This document shows positions 42,425 through 51,690 of a stretch of 64,000 bases of DNA, one piece after another. Made by a program: the position numbers and the translations under genes. The number at the start of each line of letters is the position of its first letter. The first letter of the stretch is position 1. The notes beneath the pieces are model-generated. The model had not been told where the DNA came from. It searched no databases and was given only the letters and a program-made list of their open reading frames with translations. Location of the stretch: assembly GCA_024128875.1 (NCBI GenBank), contig JAMYFF010000008.1, positions 124,001 through 188,000 of the forward strand. The letters run 5' to 3'. The stretch is from Salinilacustrithrix flava (GTDB taxonomy: Bacteria; Actinomycetota; Acidimicrobiia; Acidimicrobiales; Salinilacustritrichaceae).

Positions 42425-43843
42425 ATGGCCGAAGCAGGGTTCCGGGGGACGACCGTCGAGCAGGTGGTGGCCCAGGTGGCCGACCGCGAGATCGGGGCGC
42501 GCGAGCAGGTCCAGCGGGCCCTCGACGCCATCGAGGCGCTCGATCAGACGATCCACGCCTTCGTCGCCGTCGACGCCGAGCGAGCGCTGCGGGAGGCCGA
42601 CGAGGTCGACCGACGGATCGCAGCGGGCGAGGAGGTCGGTCCCCTCGCCGGCGTGCCGCTCGCGGTGAAGGACATCGAGGACGTCGCCGGGTTCACCACC
42701 ACGAACGGCTCGGCGCTCCACGCCGGCGACCCGCCGGCGGAGAAGGACTCCGAGCACGTGGCTCGCCTGCGCGCCGCGGGCTGCATCGTGGTCGGCAAGA
42801 CCAACACCCCCGAGTTCGGGTGGCAGGCCGACACCTCCAACCAGATCTTCCCGGCCACGGTGAACCCGTGGAACCCCGAGCGCAGCGCCGGCGGCTCCTC
42901 GGGCGGGTCCGGCGCGGCGATCGCGTCGGGCATGGTCCCGCTGGCCACCGGCTCCGACGGGGGCGGTTCGATCCGGATCCCGAGCGCGGTCCACGGCCTC
43001 ACCGGCCTGAAGACGTCCCTCGGGCGCGTCCCCGGTGGCGGACCGACCGCACCCCGCTGGATGCACCTGTCCTGCAAGGGACCGATGGCCCGCACCGCCC
43101 GCGACGTGGCCCTGGCCCTCGACGCCGTCGTCGGCTTCGACCCCACCGACCTGCACACCCTGCCGCCGCACCACGGACCGTCGTGGCGATCCCAGGTCGA
43201 CGAGGTCCTGCCGCCCCGCCGGGTCGTGTGGTCGCCGACGCTCGGCTACGGATCGGTGGACGCCGAGGTCGCCGCTGCCTGCCGCGCCGCCGTCGACCGA
43301 CTCGCCGACGAGGGCACCGAGGTGGTCGAGGTGGAGACCGTGTTCGACGAGGACCCAGCCTTCGTCTGGGCTGCCGTCGCCTACTCCGCCATCCTCCGCA
43401 CGGTCGCCGACCGGCGCGGCACCCCGGCGTGGGAGACCATCACGCCGGGCCTGCGGACCATGTTCGACCTGATCGGCGAGCAGAGCGGGGTGGACGTGCT
43501 GCAGGCGATGGACGCCGGCCACCGGCTCAACCACCGCCTGGTCGAGGTGCTGCACCGGGGCGCCGTGCTGCTGTGCCCGACCGTCGCCGGCCAGACCGGG
43601 AGGGTCGGCGAGCAGGGCACCATCGACGGCGAGGCGTCCATGTCGTGGGTGTCCTACACGTACCCCTTCAACCTCACCGGGAGCCCAGCCGGCACGGTCT
43701 GCGTCGGCCACACCGACGACGGCATGCCGATCGGCCTGCAGGTCGTGGGGCCGCGCTTCGGCGACGTCGTCGCCCTGCGCGTCCTCACCCACCTGGAGGA
43801 CCTGCTCGACGTCGACACCGTGGCCCCGCTCGATTGGGCCTGA
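42425..43843 (+). CDS. Amidase signature family hydrolase
   Basis: The 472-residue protein has the complete Ser-cisSer-Lys triad region. The Lys lies in PLAVKDIEDV, the cis-Ser in AGGSSGGSGAA, and the nucleophile Ser in GSDGGGSIRIPSAVHG. Family members hydrolyse amides such as arylamides, acylamino acids or glutaminyl groups. A GatA role is unlikely because gatB and gatC are absent. It is preceded by a divergent acetyltransferase gene and followed by a hairpin repeat. Confidence 0.9.
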   Translation: MAEAGFRGTTVEQVVAQVADREIGAREQVQRALDAIEALDQTIHAFVAVDAERALREADEVDRRIAAGEEVGPLAGVPLAVKDIEDVAGFTTTNGSALHAGDPPAEKDSEHVARLRAAGCIVVGKTNTPEFGWQADTSNQIFPATVNPWNPERSAGGSSGGSGAAIASGMVPLATGSDGGGSIRIPSAVHGLTGLKTSLGRVPGGGPTAPRWMHLSCKGPMARTARDVALALDAVVGFDPTDLHTLPPHHGPSWRSQVDEVLPPRRVVWSPTLGYGSVDAEVAAACRAAVDRLADEGTEVVEVETVFDEDPAFVWAAVAYSAILRTVADRRGTPAWETITPGLRTMFDLIGEQSGVDVLQAMDAGHRLNHRLVEVLHRGAVLLCPTVAGQTGRVGEQGTIDGEASMSWVSYTYPFNLTGSPAGTVCVGHTDDGMPIGLQVVGPRFGDVVALRVLTHLEDLLDVDTVAPLDWA

Positions 43844-43847
43844 CCAC

Positions 43848-43899
43848 CCGTTCCGGGCAGCTCCACACGCATCCGATGCGTGCGCCGCGGCCCAGAACG
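43848..43899. repeat. Intergenic hairpin element with CCGTTC/GAACG ends
   Basis: CCGTTCCGGGC (from 43848) pairs with GCCCAGAACG (43890-43899) with one mismatch, and the centre CACGCATC-C-GATGCGTG (43866-43882) is almost perfectly palindromic. It begins five bases after the amidase stop, so it is probably a terminator, and it looks like a diverged member of the repeat family seen at 23101 and 24522. Confidence 0.55.
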
Positions 43900-43906
43900 T
43901 CGCATC

Positions 43907-43924
43907 GTTGATCGAGCGATCTGC
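43907..43924. promoter_or_regulatory. Near-palindrome upstream of phhA, similar to the one at 34446
   Basis: GTTGATCGAGCGATCTGC matches 34446-34463 in 16 of 18 bases and contains the imperfect palindrome GATCGAGCGATC. It lies about 90 bases before the phhA start, a possible operator position. Confidence 0.3.
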
Positions 43925-44015
43925 AATCACTTGATGCGGTCGACTGCGCACTCCGCGCAGGTGGTTTCGCGTTCATTGGTCGAACTGGTTGGCAAACGGT
44001 GTGAAGTCCGTCACC

Positions 44016-44870
44016 ATGGAGCGCATGGCCGAGCTCACGATGGAGCTGCCGGCGGACCACCCCGGCGTCAGCGACGAGGACTACCTGGCCCGGCGCGCCC
44101 ACATCGCCGAGGTCGGTCGCCGGTACCGCCCGGGCGACCCGATCCCCGAGGTCCACTACTCCGCCGAGGAGGACCAGGTCTGGGCCACCGTGTCGGCCGA
44201 GCTGGCCCAGCTCCACCAGCGCTTCGCCTGCGCCGAGGTCCGCGACGGCAGCGAGCGCCTCGCCCTCCCGAAGAACCGGGTCCCCCAGCTGCACGAGGTC
44301 GACGCCCGCACCCGCCAGCTGTCGGACTTCCGCATCCGGCCCGTCCCCGGGCTGGTGCCGACCCGCGAGTTCTACGGCTCGCTGGCCGAGCGCACGTTCC
44401 TGTCGACGCAGTACATCCGCCACCACTCGGTGCCCTTCTACACACCCGAGCCCGACATCGTGCACGAGATCATCGGGCACGCCACGATGCTCGCCTCCCC
44501 CCGGCTGGCCGACCTGTACGAGCAGGCCGGACGGGCGTCGCTGCGCGCCACGTCGGATGAGGCCCTCGACTTCTTCAGCCGGGTCTTCTGGTTCACGCTC
44601 GAGTTCGGCGTCCTCCACGAGGACGGCCCCGACGGTGACCAGGTCCGGGCCTACGGCGCCGGGCTGCTGTCGTCCTACGGCGAGATCCAGGTCTTCCGCG
44701 ACGCCGAGATCCGTCCGTGGGACATCCAGGCGATGGGCACGACCACCTACGACATCACCCAGTACCAGCCGGTGCTGTTCGCCGCCGAGAGCATGGACGC
44801 CGTGCTCGAGGACCTCGGCGCCTTCTTCGACTCCTACGACGACGACACCTACCGGAGGAACCACGCATGA
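44016..44870 (+). CDS. phhA: Phenylalanine 4-monooxygenase (aromatic amino acid hydroxylase)
   Basis: The 284-residue protein is the length of bacterial monomeric phenylalanine hydroxylases. The non-heme iron ligands are His150 and His155 in VHEIIGHATML and Glu196 in FTLEFGV. RPWDIQAMGTTTYDITQYQPVLF near the C-terminus (substring TTTYDITQYQPVLF) is conserved in the family. It hydroxylates Phe to Tyr using tetrahydropterin and oxygen. A four-base overlap with hppD (ATGA) makes it the first gene of an aromatic amino acid degradation operon. ATG 44016 is used; the upstream TTG frame is weaker. Confidence 0.93.
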   Translation: MERMAELTMELPADHPGVSDEDYLARRAHIAEVGRRYRPGDPIPEVHYSAEEDQVWATVSAELAQLHQRFACAEVRDGSERLALPKNRVPQLHEVDARTRQLSDFRIRPVPGLVPTREFYGSLAERTFLSTQYIRHHSVPFYTPEPDIVHEIIGHATMLASPRLADLYEQAGRASLRATSDEALDFFSRVFWFTLEFGVLHEDGPDGDQVRAYGAGLLSSYGEIQVFRDAEIRPWDIQAMGTTTYDITQYQPVLFAAESMDAVLEDLGAFFDSYDDDTYRRNHA

Positions 44871-46003
44871 CCACCGTCGAGCGCACCGCGGGCACCGAGG
44901 CCCCGGCCACCCACCTGCAGGGTTGGGACTGCATCGAGTGGTGGGTCGGCAACGCCCGCAGCACCGCCGGCTTCCTCATGTCGGCCTTCGGCTTCGAGTG
45001 CACCGGCTACGCCGGCCCCGAGTCCGGCGTCCCCGACCGGGTGAGCTACGTGCTCGAGCAGGGCGACATCCGCTTCGTCATCACCGGCGCCCTCGACGCC
45101 GACTCCCCCATCGCCGACCACGTCCGCCACCACGGCGACGGCGTGCACGACCTGGCCTGGGTCGTCGACGACGTCGACGCCACCTTCGGCGCCGCCGTCG
45201 AGCGCGGCGCCCGCCCGGTGCGCGAGCCGTGGGACGAGACCGACGAGCTCGGCACGCTCCGCCTCGCCCAGATCGCCACCTACGGAGACACCGTGCACAC
45301 CTTCGTCGACCGCCAGCGCTACGCCGGTGACGCCGCCCACCGCCTCGAGCCCGGCTTCCACGACGAGCGCCTCCCGCCCCTTCCGGTCGGCCCCGAGGTC
45401 GGCCTCCGGGGCCTCGACCACGTGGTGGGCAACGTCGAGCAGGGCAGCCTCGACGAGTGGGTCGACTTCTACGCCCGGGTGCTGGGCTTCGAGCAGCTCG
45501 TCCACTTCGACGACGACCAGATCGCAACCGAGTACTCCGCGCTCATGTCCACCGTCGTGTGGGACGGCTCCAAGATCGTCATGCCGATCAACGAGCCGGC
45601 CGACGGGCTCAAGAAGAGCCAGATCCAGGAGTACCTGGAGTGCTACGACGGTCCCGGCGTGCAGCACATCGCCATGCGCACCGACGACATCGTCGCCACC
45701 GTCGACGCGCTGCGCCAGCGGGGCGTGCGGTTCATGGAGGTGCCCGACACCTACTACGCCGAGGCCAAGGAGCGGCTCGCCGACTTCGACCTGCCCTGGG
45801 CTGAGCTGCAGCGGCTGTCGATCCTCGCCGATCGCGACCACGACGGCTACCTGCTGCAGATCTTCACCGAGACGGTGACCGACCGGCCGACGGTGTTCTT
45901 CGAGATCATCGAGCGCCACGGGGCCAAGGGCTTCGGCGAGGGCAACTTCAAGGCGCTCTTCGAGGCCATCGAGCGCGACCAGGCCCGCCGCGGCAACCTC
46001 TGA
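44867..46003 (+). CDS. hppD: 4-Hydroxyphenylpyruvate dioxygenase
   Basis: The 378-residue protein contains two vicinal-oxygen-chelate halves. Iron ligands are apparent in GLRGLDHVVGNV (His), GPGVQHIAMRT (His) and VFFEIIERHGAKGFGEGNF (Glu). It converts 4-hydroxyphenylpyruvate to homogentisate. GGAGGA precedes the ATG by nine bases. The gene links phhA with the two homogentisate genes downstream; a tyrosine aminotransferase must be encoded elsewhere. Confidence 0.96.
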   Translation: MTTVERTAGTEAPATHLQGWDCIEWWVGNARSTAGFLMSAFGFECTGYAGPESGVPDRVSYVLEQGDIRFVITGALDADSPIADHVRHHGDGVHDLAWVVDDVDATFGAAVERGARPVREPWDETDELGTLRLAQIATYGDTVHTFVDRQRYAGDAAHRLEPGFHDERLPPLPVGPEVGLRGLDHVVGNVEQGSLDEWVDFYARVLGFEQLVHFDDDQIATEYSALMSTVVWDGSKIVMPINEPADGLKKSQIQEYLECYDGPGVQHIAMRTDDIVATVDALRQRGVRFMEVPDTYYAEAKERLADFDLPWAELQRLSILADRDHDGYLLQIFTETVTDRPTVFFEIIERHGAKGFGEGNFKALFEAIERDQARRGNL

Positions 46004-46009
46004 GGGCCC

Positions 46010-47128
46010 GTGCGCCACGCCTACGGCATCGCCACCGGACCGGACGGCGGACCCGCGCACCTCGCGGCCCGCGTCGGTGACGTCGCCGTGGACCTGCGGG
46101 GCGTCCCCGGCGTGCCGGACGAGGTGGCCGAGGCCGACGACCTCCACCCGCTGCTCGCCCTCGGCCGGCGGGGCTGGGACGACCTGCACGGCGCGGTCGA
46201 CGAGCACCTGACCTCCGGACCGCCCACCGTGCCGGTCGCGGACCTCGAGGTCCGACTCCCCGTGGTGCCCGGCGACTACGTGGACTTCTACGCCTCCGAG
46301 CACCACGCCACGAACCTCGGACGGATCCTGCGGCCGGGCGAGCAGGCCCTCCCCGACGCCTGGCGCCACCTGCCGATCGGGTACCACGGCCGGGCCGGCT
46401 CGGTCGTCGTGTCCGGCACCCCGATCCGCCGACCCGTCGGCCTGGTCGGACCGGGCGAGCGACGGCCCTCCGCCCGGCTCGACCTCGAGCTGGAGCTGGG
46501 CTTCCTCGTCGGCACGGGCGTCCCGATGGGCGAGGTGCTCGCACCCGACGACGCCGCCGACCACGTCTTCGGCGTGGCGCTGGTGAACGACTGGTCGGCT
46601 CGCGACATCCAGGCCTTCGAGTACCGCCCGCTCGGCCCCTTCGCCGGGAAGAGCTTCGCCACCTCCGTCGCCGGGTGGGTGACCCCGCTGGCCGCACTGC
46701 CCCGCGCGCGGCCACCCGTGCAGGACCCCGCCCCGGACCCGGGGCTCGCCGCCGACGAGGACTGGGGTCTCGACCTCGAGGTCGCCTGGTCCCTGAACGG
46801 CACCGAGGTCGGGCGGACCAACGCCTGCCACCTGTGGTGGACATTCGCCCAGCAGCTCGCCCACCTCACCGCCAACGGCGCCGGGCTCCGCGCCGGCGAC
46901 CTGTTCGCCTCCGGCACCATCTCCGGTCCCGGCCCGGGCGCGGAGGGCTCGCTCATCGAGGCGGCCCGGAACGGCGCAGACCCCATCACCCTCGACGACG
47001 GCACCACCCGCGCCTGGTTGGAGGACGGCGACACCGTCACCCTCACCGGCAGCTGGCGAAGCGCCGAGGGCGTCGCCCACCTCGCCGAGGTCACCGGCAC
47101 CATCGCAGCTGCCCAGGAGGTCCGCTGA
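46010..47128 (+). CDS. fahA: Fumarylacetoacetate hydrolase family protein
   Basis: The 372-residue protein has DYVDFYASEHHATNLGRILRPG, LPIGYHGRAGSVVVSGTPIRRP and LDLELELGFLVGTG (metal-binding Glu residues), followed by VNDWSARDIQAFEY and GKSFATSVAGWVTPL (each a family hallmark). It would hydrolyse fumarylacetoacetate to fumarate and acetoacetate, the last step of tyrosine degradation. It is somewhat shorter than the classic 420-residue FAH. The GTG start lies six bases after hppD. Confidence 0.92.
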   Translation: MRHAYGIATGPDGGPAHLAARVGDVAVDLRGVPGVPDEVAEADDLHPLLALGRRGWDDLHGAVDEHLTSGPPTVPVADLEVRLPVVPGDYVDFYASEHHATNLGRILRPGEQALPDAWRHLPIGYHGRAGSVVVSGTPIRRPVGLVGPGERRPSARLDLELELGFLVGTGVPMGEVLAPDDAADHVFGVALVNDWSARDIQAFEYRPLGPFAGKSFATSVAGWVTPLAALPRARPPVQDPAPDPGLAADEDWGLDLEVAWSLNGTEVGRTNACHLWWTFAQQLAHLTANGAGLRAGDLFASGTISGPGPGAEGSLIEAARNGADPITLDDGTTRAWLEDGDTVTLTGSWRSAEGVAHLAEVTGTIAAAQEVR

Positions 47129-48273
47129 TGCCCCACTACCGATCCGTCGGCACCGTGCCCCGCAAGCGACACACCAAGGCCTTCGACGCGGACGGCAACC
47201 GCCTGTTCGAGGAGCTGGTCGGCACCGAGGGGTTCTCCCGCGAGTCGGCCCTGCTGTACCACCGCTGCTCGCCTTCGGCGATCCTCGGCGTGGAGCCGGT
47301 GGACCCGCCAGACACCGGACCGGGCGGCGGCATCGGCCCCCGCCACTTCCGCACCGCCGACCTGCCCACGGACGCGGACCTGGTCACCGGTCGCCGGCGC
47401 CTGCTCGCCAACGCCGACGTCACCATCGCGTACGCCCGCACGTCGGCACCGTCGCCGCTGTACCGCTCGGTCGTGGGCGACGAGCTCGTCTACCTCCACG
47501 AGGGCTCGGCCCGGCTCGAGTCGGTGTTCGGATCGATGGACGTCAAGGCCGGCGACTACGTGGTCGTCCCGGCCGGCACGACCCACCGCTGGGTGCCGTC
47601 CAGCGACCTCGTCGCCGCGCTCGTCGTGGAGTCCAGCGGCCACGTCCGGATCCCGGACAAGTACCTGTCGCCCCACGGCCAGCTGCTGGAGGGCGCACCG
47701 TTCTCCGAGCGCGACCTGCGCGGCCCCGACCGACCGGTGCGGGTCGAGGGCACCGATGTACCCGTGCTCGTGCGGACCCGGAGCGGCTGGATGCGGTACC
47801 GCCACGCCACGCACCCCTTCGACGTCGTCGGCTGGGACGGGTGCGTGTACCCCCACGCCCTCAGCATCCACGACTTCGAGCCGATCGTCGGCCGCATCCA
47901 CCAGCCGCCGCCGGTGCACCAGACCTGGGCGCTGCCGGGTGCGGTCGTGTGCTCCTTCGTCCCCCGCCCGTACGACTTCGACCCCGACGCCGTGCGGGTG
48001 CCCTACCACCACCACAACGTCGACAGCGACGAGGTGCTCTTCTACGCCGAGGGCGACTTCATGAGCCGGTCCGGCTCGGGCATCGGGCGCGGGTCGATCT
48101 CGTTGCACCCCGCGGGCTTCGTGCACGGCCCCCAACCCGGCTCCTCGGACAAGGCCGACGCCGCCGACGGCACGAACGAGATCGCGGTGATGGTCGACAC
48201 GTTCCGGCCCCTCGAGGTGCTCGCCGACGCCGCCGACGTGGAGGACCCGGGCTACTCGTCGTCCTGGGGCTAG
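47128..48273 (+). CDS. hmgA: Homogentisate 1,2-dioxygenase
   Basis: The 381-residue protein has cupin metal motifs: VPYHHHNVDSDEVLFYAEG (His and Glu ligands) and ISLHPAGFVHGPQPG (His). SIHDFEPIVGRIHQPPP is also typical. It opens the ring of homogentisate to maleylacetoacetate. AGGAGG lies 8-13 bases before the ATG, which overlaps the fahA stop by one base. It is shorter than proteobacterial HmgA (about 430) but matches actinobacterial versions. Confidence 0.93.
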   Translation: MPHYRSVGTVPRKRHTKAFDADGNRLFEELVGTEGFSRESALLYHRCSPSAILGVEPVDPPDTGPGGGIGPRHFRTADLPTDADLVTGRRRLLANADVTIAYARTSAPSPLYRSVVGDELVYLHEGSARLESVFGSMDVKAGDYVVVPAGTTHRWVPSSDLVAALVVESSGHVRIPDKYLSPHGQLLEGAPFSERDLRGPDRPVRVEGTDVPVLVRTRSGWMRYRHATHPFDVVGWDGCVYPHALSIHDFEPIVGRIHQPPPVHQTWALPGAVVCSFVPRPYDFDPDAVRVPYHHHNVDSDEVLFYAEGDFMSRSGSGIGRGSISLHPAGFVHGPQPGSSDKADAADGTNEIAVMVDTFRPLEVLADAADVEDPGYSSSWG

Positions 48274-48280
48274 CTAGCCG

Positions 48281-50830
48281 CTACTCGCTCACCACCGCCC
48301 GCAGCACGTCGAGCCGGGCCGCCCGTCGGGCGGGCAGGATCGCCGCCGCCACGCCGGCGAGGGCGGCAAGGACGACCACCCAGACCAGCGTGGCGACCGG
48401 GATGGCGAAGACGGTGAGGCCCTCCTCGGCCAGGGCGGCGACCAGCGCCCACCCGAAGAAGATGCCGATGGCCAGGCCGAGGATCGCGCCCTGCACGGCG
48501 ATGATCACCGACTCCCACCGGATGGTCGAGCGCAGCTGGCGTCGGGTCATGCCGACCGCTCGGAGCACGCCGAGCTCCCGGGTCCGTTCGAAGATGGACA
48601 GGGCCAGCGTGTTCCCGATGCCGAGCAGGGCGATGATGATGGCCAGGGCGAGCATGGCGTACACGAGGCCGAGCATCTGGTCGACGAACGCGAGCTGCTC
48701 GGCCTTGTACTCGTTCTGGTCGAGCACCTTCGCGCCGGGGAACGCCGCCGCCTCCGCCTCCACCGCAGCGAGCACATCCTCCTGGGCGACCCCGTCCGCG
48801 CCCTTGATGAAGATCTGCGCGTCCAGCTGGTCGACGTAGTTCGCCTCGTAGGCGGCCTTGCCGAGCAGCCAGTCGCCGGCCGGCTGGTTCTCGCCGTAGA
48901 TCAGCGCGACGGTCAGCTCCTGGGGGCCGGTGGCGACGAACGCCGCGTCGACGGTGTCGCCCACGGACAGCCCACGATCCTGCGCCACGTCCTCGAACAC
49001 GGCGATCGAGGTCGCGTCGAGATCGTCGGGCGAGCCGGCGACCGGCTCGACGTCGAACACGTCGAAGGTGGCCTCGTCGGCGGCGAGCAGGAACTCGACG
49101 GAACCGTCGACCTCGACGACGCCGCCTCGGACCCCGGCGGCCGTCTCGACCTCCGGGAGCGCGGCGACCCGCTCGGTCAGCTCGGGGGACATGCCCCCGC
49201 TGCCACCGAACTGCTGGGGCGAGGTGATGACGACGTCGCCGGTGAACGCCCGGTCGATCACGTCGTTGAACGAGGCCTTGGTGGACGAGGCGAAGATGGT
49301 GATGAACGACACCAGGCCGACGCCGATCATCAGCGCGGCCGCGGTCGCCGCCGTGCGCTTCGGGCTCCGCATGGCGTTCTGGCGGGCCAGGTGCCCGGCG
49401 ATCCCGCGGCTCTTGGCCAGCGGCCAACCGATCACCCGGCTCATCGGCAGGGACACGGTGCGGCCCAGCACCGAGACCCCGAAGAACACCACGATCGCCG
49501 AGCCGCCGACGATGGCCAGCCCGTTCGACGGCGACCCGAACAGGCCGTACAGCAGGCCGGCGGCGCCGAGGGCGAGGACGGCCACGCCGACCATGATCCG
49601 CTCCTTGGAGCCGTAGCCGCTGCTGCTGACCTCGATGTCGCGCATCGCGGCGATCGGCGGCACCTTGCCCGCCTTGCGGGCGGGGGACACGGCCGACACG
49701 ACCGTCACGATGAGGCCGGCGCTGAAGGCGACCACGGCGGTGCCGAGGCCGAAGACCATCCCGCCGGCGGGGAGCGCCACGCCGAACGCGGTCAGCATCG
49801 CCTTCAGGCCGGCGGCGATCACCACGCCGGCGCCGAGGCCGATGGCGGAGGCGATGATCCCGATGACGACGGCCTCGAGCAGGATCGACACCAGCACCTG
49901 GCGGCGGCTGGCGCCGATGGCCCGCATGAGCGCGTGCTGCTTCGTGCGCTGCGCCACGGTGATGAAGAAGGTGTTGAAGATGGTGAACCCGCCGACGAGC
50001 AGGGCCACCACGGCGAACACCATCATGAACTGGTCGAAGAACGCGGTGGCCTCGGCCATGGCGTCCTGGTTCTCCTGGATGAACTCGTCACCGGTGATGG
50101 TCTCGAGCCCGCCCGGGACGATCGCCGCGATCCGCTCGACCAGCTCCTCCTGGGACACGCCCTCCTCGGCGGCGAGCGACACGCTGTCGACCTTGCCGAC
50201 CTCGCCGAAGTGCTGCTGGGCCGCCTCGACGGTGAACAGCGAGAAGGAGGCGCCGCCCGGCGAGTCGGCGCCGGCGAAGGTGACCACGCCGCTGACCGTC
50301 ACGTCGATGGGTGCACCGTTCACGAGGACCTGCGCACGATCCCCGGCGGCGTAGCCGCCGTCCTCCGCGGTCTTGCGGTCGATGACCACCTCGTCCGCCG
50401 CGGCCGGGGCACGGCCCTCCTCGAGGGTCCAGGTGTTCAGCTCGTCCACCGGCCAGCTGGCACCCACCGTCGGCGGGCCCATCTCCGGCTGCCCGACGGG
50501 GTCGCCGTCGCGGCCGATCACCTGGGCGACACCCCAGACGTCGGCCTGGGCCACGGCGACGCCGTCGACCGCAGCGAGCTGGTCCACGACGGCCTCGTCG
50601 ATCCGGGGCCGGATCTCCGTGCCCTCGGGGGTCTCGATGACCGACGAGGAGCGCACCAGGGCATCGGTGCCCTCGTACGCGCTCGCGAACATGTCGTCCA
50701 TGGTCTCGGCCATGGTGGCGCTGAGGATCATCGTGCCGCTCATGAACGCGACGCCGATGAGCACGGCGAGGCCGGTCGTGAGGAGGCGGAGCTTGTTCGC
50801 CGCCAGGTTTCGCAGGGTCGTGCGGAGCAC
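48281..50830 (-). CDS. MacB/FtsX-type ABC transporter permease
   Basis: The 849-residue membrane protein has a first membrane helix (about 15-40), a large extracytoplasmic domain and three FtsX helices around residues 270-400 (MMVFAVVALLVGGFTIFNTFFI). A central helix pair near 440, a second extracytoplasmic domain and three more FtsX helices (about 720-835) complete the duplicated layout. These proteins export lipoproteins, antibiotics or peptides, or act as mechanical transducers. It begins two bases after the ATPase stop and forms the transporter with it. It starts at GTG 50830. Confidence 0.92.
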   Translation of the reverse strand: MLRTTLRNLAANKLRLLTTGLAVLIGVAFMSGTMILSATMAETMDDMFASAYEGTDALVRSSSVIETPEGTEIRPRIDEAVVDQLAAVDGVAVAQADVWGVAQVIGRDGDPVGQPEMGPPTVGASWPVDELNTWTLEEGRAPAAADEVVIDRKTAEDGGYAAGDRAQVLVNGAPIDVTVSGVVTFAGADSPGGASFSLFTVEAAQQHFGEVGKVDSVSLAAEEGVSQEELVERIAAIVPGGLETITGDEFIQENQDAMAEATAFFDQFMMVFAVVALLVGGFTIFNTFFITVAQRTKQHALMRAIGASRRQVLVSILLEAVVIGIIASAIGLGAGVVIAAGLKAMLTAFGVALPAGGMVFGLGTAVVAFSAGLIVTVVSAVSPARKAGKVPPIAAMRDIEVSSSGYGSKERIMVGVAVLALGAAGLLYGLFGSPSNGLAIVGGSAIVVFFGVSVLGRTVSLPMSRVIGWPLAKSRGIAGHLARQNAMRSPKRTAATAAALMIGVGLVSFITIFASSTKASFNDVIDRAFTGDVVITSPQQFGGSGGMSPELTERVAALPEVETAAGVRGGVVEVDGSVEFLLAADEATFDVFDVEPVAGSPDDLDATSIAVFEDVAQDRGLSVGDTVDAAFVATGPQELTVALIYGENQPAGDWLLGKAAYEANYVDQLDAQIFIKGADGVAQEDVLAAVEAEAAAFPGAKVLDQNEYKAEQLAFVDQMLGLVYAMLALAIIIALLGIGNTLALSIFERTRELGVLRAVGMTRRQLRSTIRWESVIIAVQGAILGLAIGIFFGWALVAALAEEGLTVFAIPVATLVWVVVLAALAGVAAAILPARRAARLDVLRAVVSE

Positions 50831-50831
50831 C

Positions 50832-51602
50832 TCAGTCCCCGAACTGCTTCATGCGGTCGAGCACCCGCTCGGCCGTGGGTTGCACCATCTCGTCGACGAC
50901 CTTGCCGTCACCCAGGAAGACGATCCGGTCGGCGTAGGACGAGGCCACCGGGTCGTGGGTGACCATGACGATGGTCTGGCCGAAGTCGTCGACGGCGGCC
51001 CGCAGGAACTGCAGGACATCCGAGCCCGATCGGGAGTCCAGGTTGCCGGTGGGCTCGTCGGCGAAGATGATCCTCGGCTTGCTGGCGAGGGCCCGGGCGA
51101 CCGCCACCCGCTGCTGCTGACCGCCCGACAGCTCGCTCGGCCGGTGATCGAGGCGGTCCTCCAGCCCGACGGTCCGCACGACCTCGTCGATCCAGTCCCG
51201 GTCGCCCTTGCGGCCGGCGAGCGCCAACGGGAGGGTGACGTTCTCGTCCGCGGTCAGGGTGGGCACCAGGTTGAACGCCTGGAACACGAAGCCGACCTGA
51301 TCCCGCCGCAGCACGGTCAGGTGGTTGTCGTCGAGGGTGCTCAGGTCCGTCTCGCCGATGTAGGCCGAGCCGGAGGTGAGCGTGTCGAGCCCGGCGATGC
51401 AGTGCAGGAGGGTGGACTTCCCCGACCCGGACGGCCCCATGATCGCGGTGAACCGGCCGGTCTCGAAGCCGACGGTGACGTCGTCGAGCGCCCGGACCTC
51501 GGTGGCGTCCTTGCCGTAGACCTTGGATGCGTGCACGGTGGAGGCGGCGAGGGGGACCTCCGCCACGCCCCGATCCGATGTCGAACGGTCGGTGATCGTC
51601 AT
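50832..51602 (-). CDS. ABC transporter ATP-binding protein (LolD/MacB type)
   Basis: The 256-residue ATPase has Walker A GPSGSGKS, signature LSGGQQQRVAVARAL and Walker B IIFADEPTGNLDS; the EPTGNLD sequence is characteristic of LolD/MacB/FtsE-type ATPases. It powers the FtsX-type permease encoded directly downstream. ATG 51602 is divergent from the lipoprotein gene at 51691, with 88 bases between for both promoters. Confidence 0.95.
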   Translation of the reverse strand: MTITDRSTSDRGVAEVPLAASTVHASKVYGKDATEVRALDDVTVGFETGRFTAIMGPSGSGKSTLLHCIAGLDTLTSGSAYIGETDLSTLDDNHLTVLRRDQVGFVFQAFNLVPTLTADENVTLPLALAGRKGDRDWIDEVVRTVGLEDRLDHRPSELSGGQQQRVAVARALASKPRIIFADEPTGNLDSRSGSDVLQFLRAAVDDFGQTIVMVTHDPVASSYADRIVFLGDGKVVDEMVQPTAERVLDRMKQFGD

Positions 51603-51690
51603 GGGTGCTCCCGCTGTGCTCGGGCTCGCATCACTCGAGCCGTGCCCCGATCGTGCGCTGTCGCACAAGCTCGTCGTAGGGTCCATCGTC

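Noticed and set aside
42425..43843. Amidase as GatA of the tRNA amidotransferase
   Set aside because: The signature fits, but no gatB or gatC is adjacent and the surroundings are catabolic, so a general amidase is the safer call.
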